Source: Armatimonadota bacterium (GTDB taxonomy: Bacteria > Sysuimicrobiota > Sysuimicrobiia > Sysuimicrobiales > Humicultoraceae). From it: 12,191 nucleotides of DNA. A model generated the notes under the pieces. That model was not told where the DNA came from. It saw nothing but the letters and a program-made list of their open reading frames with translations, and made no database searches. Positions 1-8,484 of the stretch are shown here, piece by piece (the stretch's first letter is position 1; the number at the start of each line of letters is the position of its first letter). The DNA lies in NCBI GenBank assembly GCA_016199305.1, contig JACQGZ010000274.1:1-12191 (forward strand). Direction: 5' to 3'. The position numbers and the translations under genes were made by a program.

Positions 1-3000
1 GCCCGGCCGGCGATCTCCCGCACCACCGGCATGCGGCGTAATCCCACATCGAGAACGAACAGGCCCAGCGCGGTCGTCACCAGCAGCGGCCACAGGGGCT
101 GGCGGCGCGCCCCGCCCGCCGGTCGGGCCACGATCTCGGCGGGGGTCGTCATCACGCGCGCACCGGCCTCCTCAACGAACCGAGCCACCGCCCCGCCCCC
201 CGCGTCGGCCGGGATCAGTTCCGGTGAGTACGGCACGCTCACGGCGGCGCGGCCGGTCCCGACAAGGCGGCCGTTGCGCCGGGCGTCCACGGAGACCAGG
301 TAGGCGCCGGGCTCCCCTATGGCCGCCTCTCCCTCGTACCGTCCCGGCGCCGTCTGGGCCAGGATGATTTCGGCGGCGCCGCCGACGAGCTGGGCGCGAG
401 GGACCAGATCCGTCAGCCGCGCGCCGCGCTGATCGCGCGCCTCCAGCACGACGCGCAACCGGTCCCGATCCACCTCCGCCCGGACGTCGAGGAGCGACGG
501 TGGGGGCGCGATCGTCCAGCGGACCAGCCGGGACCAGAAGGCGGCCGCGCCCTCCCAGCCGTACCACTCCACCGCCCAGCGCGCCGTCGCATCGGAGGTG
601 AAGGCCGCCGCGCGCCCGAGGCCGACCTGCCAGGTCGCCAGCAGGGGATCCTGTTGGGCGGTGAGGGCGTGCACCGTGGCCGACGGCTTCGGCGCGGTGG
701 CCACATACCCGCGCAGCGCGGGCAGGGGGGCGAGTCCCTCCAGCAGCGGCGAGCCCGGAGCGGGCAGTGGCCGGAAGCGCTCCTCGATCAGATAGGCCCG
801 CGTCGCCAGGACGGCCTCGGCGGTGACGATCTGCGGAATCGTGTAGAGATCGCGCGTGAAGTAGTAGCGCCCCTGCCCCCAGGCCGCCAGGTCGCGCATG
901 ATCTCCCGATCGGCGTCGCCCCCGATGGCCACGCTGCTCACCGTGATCTTCGCTCGGGCCATCCGCCCGACCAGCCGTTCAAAGTCCCCGGGGTCGGTCT
1001 GGCCGTCGGAGAGGATGATCACGTGCTTCACCTTCGCGCCGGCTCCCTGCAGCGCGCGGTAGGCCTCCTGCAGCGCCGGGTAGAGATTGGTCCCGCCGCC
1101 GGCGGTGATCCGCGAGACCTGGGAGAGAATCTCCGCCCGCCGGCGGGCCTCCACCGGCCGCACCAGCCAGTGCGGATCCTGATCGAAGGCGATCACGCCG
1201 ATGAGGTCCCGCTCCCCCAGCAGGTCGACGACCGCCTGCGCCGCCTCCTTGGCCAGTTCGACCTTGGCGATCTCCCCGCCGAAACTGCCCATGCTCCCGG
1301 AGGCGTCCACCACCAGGATCACCGCCATGGAGGGGATCGCCACGCGGTGCCGGACATCCATGCTCACCGGCAGGACCGCCTCCAGGTCCGTCCCCGCGTA
1401 GCCGCCGACGCCGAAGGCGTGCGGCCCGCCCACGGCCAGCAGCCCCCCGCCGAGTGCGGAGACGTACTCGGCCAGCGCGCGCATCTGCGCCGGCGTGAGG
1501 GCGGTGGCGGGCAGGTCGTCCAGCACCACGGCGGGGACGCCGGCCAGGCCCGCCGCGTCCACGGGGAGCGCTTCGGGCGCGATCGCCCGCACCGTCAGCC
1601 CCTGCGCGCGCAGCCAGCGAGGGAGCGCGCCGCCTCCGCCGGCGCTGACATAGAGGACCTCCGGCGCGCCGAGGACCTGGACCAGGCCGTGGGCCCGGTT
1701 GTTCTCGGCGAGATCGTCTGGAGAGACCTCGAGGCGGGCTTCATACGTGAGGACGCCCGAGCGGCGCGCCTGCTGGGGGATGCGCAGCATCGTGCGCTCT
1801 TCCTTCAATTGCGCCGGCCCGCGCCAGACCTCCCGGCCGCCGGCCCGCAGTGAGAGCGTCCCCGTTGCCGGCGCCGAGGCGACCGTCCACACCCGCACCT
1901 CAAACCGCTCCCCCACCCGCACCTCGGACGGCACCTGCAGCGTCTCGATCCGCGCTTCGGGACCCGACGGCGCTGTCAGCGGGACGACCCCCAGGTCCAC
2001 CCCGGCCGCCCCGGCGATCGCGGCCGCCCGGGAGGCCCCGCCTTCGGTGTCGAAGCCGTCGGTCAGCACGACGATGCGCCGCCCGCCTTCGGGTGGGAGG
2101 AGGCCGAGCGCGGCACGGATGCCGGCGCCGATGTCCGTGCGCAGCCCCGAGGGGGGCGAGGCCAGGGCGAATTGCGGCGCGCCGGTCGGGCCTTCCGCCA
2201 CCGCCGCGCCCACGCCGAAGGTCACCAGGCCGAAGCGGTCACCCGGCCGCCCGAGGCGGGCCGCTCCCTGCATCAGGTCGAGGGCCCGCTGCCGCTCCGC
2301 GGACGCGACACTGTCGGATAGATCGAGCGCAAAGATCACCGAGAGATCGCCTCCGCCGCGCGCGATCTGCAGACCGGCCAGGCTCACCAGAAGCAGGCCG
2401 AGGACCGCCAGCCGCAGCAGCAGGAGCGGGCGCCTGCGCGGCCGGATCAGCGGCGCGGGAAGCGTGCGGAGCCAGAGCACCCACTCCAGCATGAGCAGCG
2501 CCAGCGCGAGCATCACCGGCGCGGCCCACAGGTCCACCTGGCGCTGCCCCGGATCGGCGCGCATCCTGCCGACCCCCGCGGCGCTGGACCGCAGGTCGGA
2601 CTCCGCTCCGGCGGCCGGCGCGACGGCGATCATCTGCTCGCGGTCTCCCGCCTGCAGCACATAGAGGCCCGCCCGCTCCAACGCCGGCAGCGCCCACGCC
2701 CCATCGCGCGCGGCGACCTGATGCACGCGCCCGGCCGGATCCACCAGCTGCGCCCGGCCGGCCGGCGCCGGCAGCCGCAGCGTCGTCCCCGCCTCCACCG
2801 AGGTGATCGGCCCCAACCACTCCAGGGCGTTGGCCATCAGCAGCGGAAAGGCCGGGTGGACGGGGAGGTCGGAGCGAAGCAGGTCGAACGGCAGCACGGC
2901 CACGCGCCGATGCGGCGAGTCCTGCACCCAGAGCAGCGGGACCTCTCCTTCGGCCAGCACGGTCCCGCCCCGCGGACGGAGCGACAGGACCTCATCGACA

Positions 3001-4223
3001 CGAACGCCGGTGAGATCGACCAGCCGCAAGACCGGATGCGTGCCGCTGCTGCGCAGGACGGTCACGCCGCGGGCGGCCCCGGTGACCTCAACCGGGAGCC
3101 CCTCCGGCACCGAACCGATGACCAGAAACCGGCCCGGCGGGAGCGCCACCGGCGGTGTCCGGTCCAGGATGACCAGGTCGTAGGCGCCCCAGGTCTCGGG
3201 ACGCAGCGACGTCGTGCGCGCCGCCGCGCGCACCGGGAGCACGCTGAGGACCGCCTCCAGGTACGGGTTGCCCGGCGAGACGAGCAGGACACGGGGCAGG
3301 CGGGCCCGGCCGATCACGACGGCGGCCCGATCGTCCGCGGGGAGGATATCCCCTCCCGCCACCTCGACGCGCGCCGCGCCGTCGCCGCGCGCGGTCCAGA
3401 TGCGCGTGGCGGCCCCTCCCGCAGGGGCCCGCACGGTGGCCGACTCGCTGCCGCCGCCGGGCCAGGTCACCCGCACCGTGGCAACCTTCGCCTGCGTCCC
3501 GAAGTTGTGCACCTCGGTCAGCAGCAGCGTGCGGCCCCCGGCCTCGGTCGTGGCCGTCGCGCGCGTCAGCGCCAGATTCTCCGCGGCACCGCCGAAGGTG
3601 CGATAGGAGACCCGGCGCAGCGCCGGCCCGGGGCGATCCGCATAGACGACCACCTGCGCCGGCCGCCCCCGCACCCGTTGCGCGACCGCCGCGCGTAGCG
3701 CGGCCTCCACATCGGCCGTCCCATCGGATGGGGCGAGGCGCCGGATCGCGGTCTCCTGCGCGCGCCGGTCGGTGGTGAACGCCGCGGCCACGCGGGGCGC
3801 CGCGCCGGCGGTCATGACCATCACCGGCTGCCCCGCGCCGGCCCGGTCCAGCAGGGCCCGCGCGTCCGCCTGCGCCGCGGCAAAGCGGGTCAGCCCGCGG
3901 CCGCCGTCGCCGGCCTGCATGCTCAGGGAGGTGTCGAAGACCAGCACCAGGCCGGGACCGGACAGCCCCGGCAGGCGCAGCACCGGATGCGCCGCCGCGA
4001 GCGCCAGGGCGGCGGCGGCGAGCAGCTGAAGGATCAGGATCAGGCTGCGCTCCAGACGGCGCACGGGGAGGCGGGCGGCGAGATCGCGGGCGGCGCGCTC
4101 CCAGAGGAGGGTGCTGCTGACCGTGCGCGGCACCCGCCGCGCCCGCAGCATGTGGAAGAGGAGGATCAGCGGCAGCGCCCCGAGGAGCCACAGCGCCTGC
4201 GGGACGCCGAAGGACAGGCTCAC
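1..4223 (-). CDS. Giant BatA-like / triple-VWA membrane protein (3' end cut by window edge)
   Basis: One uninterrupted frame of 1407 visible codons starts at GTG 4223, the only start codon between the upstream in-frame stop at 4251-4253 and the first membrane segment. Order of parts: membrane segments at about residues 8-25 and 60-78, typical of the BatA/aerotolerance N-terminus; VWA domain 1 with MIDAS DTSLS at 97-101; a degenerate amidotransferase-like stretch; a membrane segment at 565-585; a short RPRRR loop; a membrane segment at 599-618; VWA 2 with DLSDS at 634-638; a class I glutamine-amidotransferase-like region at about 854-955; VWA 3 with DASGS at 973-977; and a last membrane segment at 1377-1393, shortly before the window edge. 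Arginine-rich loops lie between segments 1-2 and 3-4 and after 5, which puts all three VWA domains outside the cytoplasm (inference). These parts are usually two neighbouring genes; here no stop or frame change separates them. It lies 19 nt after the DUF58 gene with no clear Shine-Dalgarno sequence, suggesting coupled translation. The partner or substrate is unknown. Confidence 0.9.
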   Translation of the reverse strand, partial: MSLSFGVPQALWLLGALPLILLFHMLRARRVPRTVSSTLLWERAARDLAARLPVRRLERSLILILQLLAAAALALAAAHPVLRLPGLSGPGLVLVFDTSLSMQAGDGGRGLTRFAAAQADARALLDRAGAGQPVMVMTAGAAPRVAAAFTTDRRAQETAIRRLAPSDGTADVEAALRAAVAQRVRGRPAQVVVYADRPGPALRRVSYRTFGGAAENLALTRATATTEAGGRTLLLTEVHNFGTQAKVATVRVTWPGGGSESATVRAPAGGAATRIWTARGDGAARVEVAGGDILPADDRAAVVIGRARLPRVLLVSPGNPYLEAVLSVLPVRAAARTTSLRPETWGAYDLVILDRTPPVALPPGRFLVIGSVPEGLPVEVTGAARGVTVLRSSGTHPVLRLVDLTGVRVDEVLSLRPRGGTVLAEGEVPLLWVQDSPHRRVAVLPFDLLRSDLPVHPAFPLLMANALEWLGPITSVEAGTTLRLPAPAGRAQLVDPAGRVHQVAARDGAWALPALERAGLYVLQAGDREQMIAVAPAAGAESDLRSSAAGVGRMRADPGQRQVDLWAAPVMLALALLMLEWVLWLRTLPAPLIRPRRRPLLLLRLAVLGLLLVSLAGLQIARGGGDLSVIFALDLSDSVASAERQRALDLMQGAARLGRPGDRFGLVTFGVGAAVAEGPTGAPQFALASPPSGLRTDIGAGIRAALGLLPPEGGRRIVVLTDGFDTEGGASRAAAIAGAAGVDLGVVPLTAPSGPEARIETLQVPSEVRVGERFEVRVWTVASAPATGTLSLRAGGREVWRGPAQLKEERTMLRIPQQARRSGVLTYEARLEVSPDDLAENNRAHGLVQVLGAPEVLYVSAGGGGALPRWLRAQGLTVRAIAPEALPVDAAGLAGVPAVVLDDLPATALTPAQMRALAEYVSALGGGLLAVGGPHAFGVGGYAGTDLEAVLPVSMDVRHRVAIPSMAVILVVDASGSMGSFGGEIAKVELAKEAAQAVVDLLGERDLIGVIAFDQDPHWLVRPVEARRRAEILSQVSRITAGGGTNLYPALQEAYRALQGAGAKVKHVIILSDGQTDPGDFERLVGRMARAKITVSSVAIGGDADREIMRDLAAWGQGRYYFTRDLYTIPQIVTAEAVLATRAYLIEERFRPLPAPGSPLLEGLAPLPALRGYVATAPKPSATVHALTAQQDPLLATWQVGLGRAAAFTSDATARWAVEWYGWEGAAAFWSRLVRWTIAPPPSLLDVRAEVDRDRLRVVLEARDQRGARLTDLVPRAQLVGGAAEIILAQTAPGRYEGEAAIGEPGAYLVSVDARRNGRLVGTGRAAVSVPYSPELIPADAGGGAVARFVEEAGARVMTTPAEIVARPAGGARRQPLWPLLVTTALGLFVLDVGLRRMPVVREIAGR

Positions 4224-4242
4224 GGTTCGCTGGAAGGAAGCG

Positions 4243-5184
4243 TCACGCGATCAGGCCTCCCACCCGCAGGTACCGCAGGATCAGATCGGGGAACGGGACG
4301 GCCGTGGTCGTGCGCAGATATTCGATCCGGTGGCGGAGGCAGAACTGCTCCAGGTCGGCGAGATAGCGGTCCCGCGCCCGCAGGTAGGCGCGCAGGGCCG
4401 GCCCATCGACCGTGACCTCCATCCCCGCGCCGCTCTCACTGTCGATCAGCCTCAGGTCGCCGGCGAACGGGGGAGCGAGATCCTCCTCGCTGAGGATGTG
4501 GATGACGAACAGATCGAAGTGGTGGGCGCGGGCAAGCTTGAGGCCGTCGGCGACCCCCCCGGGCATCAGCAGGTCGGAGAGCAGGACGAGCAGCCCCCGC
4601 CGCCGCGTGGTGTGCACGTACTCCCGCATCGCCGCGGAGAGGTCGCTGCGGTCACCCGGGGTCAGCCCGCTGAGGAAGCGGAAGAGATGCAGGGTCTGGC
4701 CCCGGCCCCGCCCGGGGCCCAGGGCCCCGGTGACGCGCCGATCGAATCCCGCGGCGCCGACGCGGTCGAGGCTGACCAGCCCGATGTAGCCGATGGCGGC
4801 GGCCACGCGCACCGCGTAATCGAGTTTGGACATGGCCGGTAGGCCGGCGAGGATCGATCCGGAGGACGAGGCCGCGGAGATCTCCGCAGCCGGGGCAAGC
4901 GCCATCGACGCGCTGCGGTCGACGAGGAGGTGGACGTTGATGTCCTCCTCCTCACTGAAGAGTTTCACGAAGAGCCGGTCCAGACGGGAGTAGATGTGCC
5001 AGTCGATGTAGCGGTAGTCGTCGCCGGCCTGATAGCTGCGGTAGTCGGCGAACTCCACGCCGCGGCCGAGCGTGGGCGAGCGCCGCTCCCCGCGGACACC
5101 GCTGCGGGCCATTCGCCGCGAGAGGAGCGTGAGCGTCTCCAGCCGGCGTAGGAAGTCGGGCTCGAGGAGGTGGGTCGACGTCAC
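4243..5184 (-). CDS. DUF58 domain protein (MoxR partner)
   Basis: 313 residues with a GTG start. The N-terminus (LEPDFLRRLETL) matches where DUF58 proteins usually begin, which supports this start. The DUF58 signature sits at residues 40-65 (GRGVEFADYRSYQ, then GDDYRYIDW), followed by a VWA-like segment whose LLVDRSASM at 86-94 carries a DxSxS metal-site motif (D89, S91, S93). There is no signal peptide or long hydrophobic segment, so it is probably cytosolic. In the established MoxR-VWA arrangement, DUF58 proteins are encoded next to MoxR ATPases and BatA-type VWA proteins and are thought to assist them; the biochemical role is not settled. It starts 44 nt after the moxR stop and ends 19 nt before the giant VWA gene, consistent with one transcript. 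Family assignment is firm, function only by context. Confidence 0.93.
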   Translation of the reverse strand: MTSTHLLEPDFLRRLETLTLLSRRMARSGVRGERRSPTLGRGVEFADYRSYQAGDDYRYIDWHIYSRLDRLFVKLFSEEEDINVHLLVDRSASMALAPAAEISAASSSGSILAGLPAMSKLDYAVRVAAAIGYIGLVSLDRVGAAGFDRRVTGALGPGRGRGQTLHLFRFLSGLTPGDRSDLSAAMREYVHTTRRRGLLVLLSDLLMPGGVADGLKLARAHHFDLFVIHILSEEDLAPPFAGDLRLIDSESGAGMEVTVDGPALRAYLRARDRYLADLEQFCLRHRIEYLRTTTAVPFPDLILRYLRVGGLIA

Positions 5185-5228
5185 CGGGTCACCGCCGCCC
5201 TCGCCCCGCCGCGGCCGCTCCGCGTGGG

Positions 5229-6215
5229 TCAGCGCCGGACGCCGGCCGCCAACTCGGGCGTCTCGGCCAGGACGTTGCGAATGATCTCGTCGGGATCGAT
5301 CCCTTCGGCCTCTCCCTCGAAATTGAGGATGAGGCGGTGGCGCAGCGCCGGCAGGGCGAGGGCGCGCAGATCCTCGAAGGCGACGTTGGCCCGCCCCTGG
5401 ATCAACGCCCGCACCTTCGCCGCCAGCAGGAGGGCCTGCGCTCCCCGCGGGCTGGCACCGTAGCGGACGAAGCGGCGCGCCATCGAGGCGCCCTCGCCGT
5501 CCGGATGGGTCGCCCGCACCAGCCGGGCCACATACTCCTTGACGTGCGTCGCCACCGCCACCTCGCGCGCCAGGGCCTGCATCGCCAGGACGGTGGCCCC
5601 TGCCGCCACCCGCTCGGGCGCCGGCTGATCCGGCCCGGTGGTGCGGTCCATGATGGTGACGAGATCGGCCGGCGGGGGGAACGCCACCCGCAGTTTGAAG
5701 AGAAAGCGGTCGACCTGCGCCTCCGGCAGCGGATAGGTCCCCTCCATCTCGATCGGGTTCTGCGTGGCCAGCACGAAGAAGGGCTCCTCCAGGTCGTAGT
5801 GGGTGCCGGACGCGGTGACGGAGTGCTCCTGCATCGCCTCCAGCAGGGCCGACTGGGTCTTGGGGGTGGCGCGGTTGATCTCGTCGGCCAGGACGATCTG
5901 GGAGAAGATCGGCCCCCGCTGGAACTCGAAGAAGCGCCGGCCCGCCTCATCCTGCATCACCACGTTGGTGCCGATGATGTCCGCGGGCATCAGGTCGGGC
6001 GTGAACTGGATCCGCGAGTAGCGCAGGTCGAGCGCCTGGGCGAGCGTCTTCACCAGCAGGGTCTTGCCGAGCCCGGGCACGCCCTCCAGCAGGATGTGTC
6101 CGCCGGCGAAGAGGGCGATCAGCACCTCATCCACCAGCGCTTCGTGCCCGACGATGACCTTGTGAATCTCCACCCGCAGACGGGCGACACCCTCGCGGAA
6201 CAGGTCCGGGTTCAT
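5229..6215 (-). CDS. MoxR-family AAA+ ATPase
   Basis: 328 residues, the usual MoxR length. Visible motifs: Walker A GVPGLGKT at 45-52, Walker B IVLADEINR at 107-115 (D111, E112), sensor 1 ATQNP at 150-154 followed by the MoxR hallmark EGTYPLPEAQVDRF, and a sensor 2 region GASPR at 253-257. All catalytic residues expected of an active ATPase are present. MoxR proteins are ATP-driven chaperone-like factors that work with VWA proteins to mature or assemble client complexes. Here the partners are the DUF58 and multi-VWA proteins encoded directly downstream. The ATG overlaps the stop of the preceding gene as ATGA (6212-6215), so translation is probably coupled. It has no membrane segment and is presumably cytosolic. 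The client of this particular system cannot be read from the sequence. Confidence 0.96.
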   Translation of the reverse strand: MNPDLFREGVARLRVEIHKVIVGHEALVDEVLIALFAGGHILLEGVPGLGKTLLVKTLAQALDLRYSRIQFTPDLMPADIIGTNVVMQDEAGRRFFEFQRGPIFSQIVLADEINRATPKTQSALLEAMQEHSVTASGTHYDLEEPFFVLATQNPIEMEGTYPLPEAQVDRFLFKLRVAFPPPADLVTIMDRTTGPDQPAPERVAAGATVLAMQALAREVAVATHVKEYVARLVRATHPDGEGASMARRFVRYGASPRGAQALLLAAKVRALIQGRANVAFEDLRALALPALRHRLILNFEGEAEGIDPDEIIRNVLAETPELAAGVRR

Positions 6216-7762
6216 CGCCGGCCGGCGAGAATCTCGAAGTAGCGGCGCACCACCGCGCGGAGATCGGCGGGGATGCGCTGGCGGGCCAAGTGCGCATCGG
6301 CCTGCCGCGCGACGCTGGGCGCGACTGGCTGCACCGTCGTGCGGGCGGGCAGGCGCCGGCCGGGACCGAGAATCTCCGAGGTCTGCAGTTGCCCCTGCGC
6401 CTCCTGTCCGCGCACGCGGCTCCGCTCGCCGCGCGCCTCCAGACGCGGACTCGGCGCACCGAGTTTGGCCTGCACCTTCCCCTCCCCGGCGGTCGACCCC
6501 TGGTGCGGGCCCTCCGGCGGCGCGGCGATGGTGTCCCCTTCCTGGTCCTGCGGCCGCTGCGCGCCGGGCGCCGGCTGGGCGGGCGGGGTGTCTGCCCGCT
6601 CATCCTGATCGGACCGCCCGCGCCCCGCCCCCCCGCGCGCAATCCGCTCCGAGGAGCGCTCCAGTTCCCGCTGCGTCACGCGCAGCGCCTGCTCGTCGGC
6701 CATGAGCGCCTCGAGCGCCTCCAGTTCCTGCAGCGCCTGCGTCAGCGCCTCCCCTGCGCCGGCGGTGTTGCCCGCCTCGGCCTGACGCCGGACCTCCTCA
6801 AGGTTGCGGCGGGCCGCGGCCGGCATTCGCCCCTCGCCGCTCTGGGCGAGGTCGGAGAGTTGCTGCAGCAGGTCACGCCGCTCGCCTTCGGCCACCGGCA
6901 TCTGCGCCAGACGTGCCGCCAGTTCGCGCAGCTGCTTGATCGATTGATCGAGATCGGTGGGCTGACGGAAGAAGGCGTCGGGGGCCGGCGGCCGCGCCTG
7001 CGGGGCGAAGGCCTCGCCGATGCGCTCGCCGATCCGGCGCCGCGTCGCCTCCAGCTGGCGCTGCAGCGCCGCGATCCTGGCCTGCGCCGCCGCGCGGTCG
7101 AGCCGCTGCCGCTGCAGGTCCCGGCCCAGGCGCTGCACCGCCGGGGCGGCCCGCCGGGCCTGGGGCGCGCGCGCCGTGCGCGCCTCCTCTTCCAGCCGGC
7201 GCGCCGTCTGCTCCAGCCGGCGGCCTTCCCGCCGGATGCGCTCGGCCGTCTCCCGCGCGGGCGTGGAGGGCAGCGTCAGCCCGGGCACCACCCATCCGGC
7301 CGCCGCGGCCACGAGCACGGCCACCGCCGCCCAGCGCGCCGCGGCCGGCGCACGGGGGCGCAGCCTGTCGATCGCCGCCGTGCGGGCGGCCGCCGCGGCA
7401 TCGGCCATGACCTGGGTCGCCAGGGCCGTAGAGGGAATCCGCCCCGCGGCCAGATCCACCGCGGTGCTCATCCGCTCGCGCGTGCCCAACTGCGCATCCG
7501 CGACGCGCGCCGCCGCCGCCAATCGCCGCCCCGGCAGCAGCCCCCTGGCGGCCGTCAGGGCCAGGGCGCCGCCCAGTCCCGCGGCCAGCACCAGGGGCGG
7601 GGTGATCGCGACGGAGAGGATGGTCCCCAGCACGGTCCACAGCAGCGAGGCCCCGGCCGCGACCACCATGGCGCGCGTCCCCCACAGCGACGCCTGCGTC
7701 CAGGCCTGCGCGCGGCTGGTGCGGCGCAGCAGGAGCAGAACGTCGGCGGGGAGCGCCGTCAC
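6212..7762 (-). CDS. Membrane-anchored coiled-coil protein, DUF4175-like
   Basis: 516 residues from GTG 7762. The same frame stays open about 135 codons further upstream, but that extension is Arg/Gly/Ala-rich shadow sequence inside the permease gene. GTG 7762 overlaps the permease stop as GTGA and has GGGAG about 8 nt upstream. Two membrane segments lie at about 31-51 and 56-73, then an AARVADAQLGTRERMSTAVDLA-type segment resembling the DUF4175 pattern (RVADAQLGTRERMSTAVDL), a third membrane segment at 142-162, and a long Arg/Glu/Gln-rich coiled-coil from about 168 to 260 with more helix beyond. A Pro/Gly/Gln-rich low-complexity stretch follows, then a conserved-looking C-terminus (IPADLRAVVRRYFEILAGRR). 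Proteins of this build commonly accompany MoxR and VWA genes; their role is unknown, and scaffolding between membrane and cytosolic partners is only a guess. Confidence 0.8.
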   Translation of the reverse strand: MTALPADVLLLLRRTSRAQAWTQASLWGTRAMVVAAGASLLWTVLGTILSVAITPPLVLAAGLGGALALTAARGLLPGRRLAAAARVADAQLGTRERMSTAVDLAAGRIPSTALATQVMADAAAAARTAAIDRLRPRAPAAARWAAVAVLVAAAAGWVVPGLTLPSTPARETAERIRREGRRLEQTARRLEEEARTARAPQARRAAPAVQRLGRDLQRQRLDRAAAQARIAALQRQLEATRRRIGERIGEAFAPQARPPAPDAFFRQPTDLDQSIKQLRELAARLAQMPVAEGERRDLLQQLSDLAQSGEGRMPAAARRNLEEVRRQAEAGNTAGAGEALTQALQELEALEALMADEQALRVTQRELERSSERIARGGAGRGRSDQDERADTPPAQPAPGAQRPQDQEGDTIAAPPEGPHQGSTAGEGKVQAKLGAPSPRLEARGERSRVRGQEAQGQLQTSEILGPGRRLPARTTVQPVAPSVARQADAHLARQRIPADLRAVVRRYFEILAGRR

Positions 7763-8484
7763 AGCCGGCTCTCCCGACGCCAGGCCCGCACCGCCCGGTC
7801 GATGAGGATCCATCCCAGCGCGGCGGCGGCCAGGTATGGTCCCAACGCCAGCGGCCAGGCCGCGGGCGCGCCGCCGTAGGCCGCGGCCACAATCCGCATG
7901 GGGTTCACCAGGATCCACGGCTCCGGCAGCCAGCGGGTGGCGGCGAAGAGGGCCAGGAAGATCGACCAGTGCACCACCGTCCGCAGCACATCGGAGGGTA
8001 CCGCGGCGGGAAGCCAGGCCGCCACGACGGCCAGCGGCGCCGCCAGCGGCACCATCACCGCCAGCGCGCGGAGGACCCCCGGCGCCGCCGCCAGCGCGGG
8101 TGTGACCAGGATGACGAGCGGAACCGACAGCAGCACGAGGCCGCCGGCAGAGAGGACGGCGGTCCACAGTTTGCCGGAAGCGATCGTCTGCGAGGAGAAG
8201 GAGGTCACGGCGAGATCGAGGACTCCCTTCTCCCCTTCCACACCGATTTCCCCCGCCGCCAGCGCGGAGGTGAGGTAGGCAACCCAGCCCAGTTGAAAGA
8301 GGAGGAAGAGTTGGGCGAGTTCGGTCTCGGCGAAGGCCGGCACGCGGCCACCCTCCGGGGGCAGCGAGAAGACCGCCAGCACTCCGAGGGCGGCCACATA
8401 GAGCCGCAGCACCCAGAGGACCTTGGGGGAGGCGAGGCGGGAGCGCAGATCGCCTCGCGTGACGGGATTCAACGGGAGGGTCAC
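7759..8484 (-). CDS. ABC-2 type transporter permease subunit
   Basis: 241 residues from GTG 8484. The frame continues upstream to 9579, but only the part from 8484 looks like protein. The GTG overlaps the previous stop as GTGA and has an AGGGGGG Shine-Dalgarno about 7 nt upstream. The N-terminus LNPVTRGDLRSRLASPKVLW matches the cytosolic amphipathic lead of ABC-2 permeases. Residues 80-106 (IGVEGEKGVLDLAVTSFSS, then IASGKLW) match their EREKGTLELLLxTP...GK loop. About six hydrophobic segments fill the protein (around 23-40, 58-76, 107-130, 138-160, 168-183 and 211-229). Such permeases normally pair with a cytosolic ABC ATPase; none is encoded in this window, since the genes on either side are not ATP-binding-cassette proteins and MoxR belongs to a different ATPase class. 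The transported substrate is unknown. The family is fairly sure, activity as a transporter less so. Confidence 0.8.
   Translation of the reverse strand: MTLPLNPVTRGDLRSRLASPKVLWVLRLYVAALGVLAVFSLPPEGGRVPAFAETELAQLFLLFQLGWVAYLTSALAAGEIGVEGEKGVLDLAVTSFSSQTIASGKLWTAVLSAGGLVLLSVPLVILVTPALAAAPGVLRALAVMVPLAAPLAVVAAWLPAAVPSDVLRTVVHWSIFLALFAATRWLPEPWILVNPMRIVAAAYGGAPAAWPLALGPYLAAAALGWILIDRAVRAWRRESRL

Noticed and set aside
3088..4191. Minus-strand open frame of 367 codons inside the large VWA gene
   Set aside because: It is in a different frame from the VWA domain and its sequence is low-complexity Arg/Gly/Ala without motifs.
6290..7879. Long plus-strand open frame (529 codons), and similar ones at 654-1853, 7969-9240 and 8757-10394
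   Set aside because: They are antisense to well-recognised genes, are Arg/Gly/Pro/His-rich with no family resemblance, and are the expected by-product of GC-rich third codon positions.
7763..8167. N-terminal extension of the coiled-coil protein
   Set aside because: It lies wholly over the permease gene and has shadow-like composition; GTG 7762 has a ribosome-binding site and the GTGA overlap.
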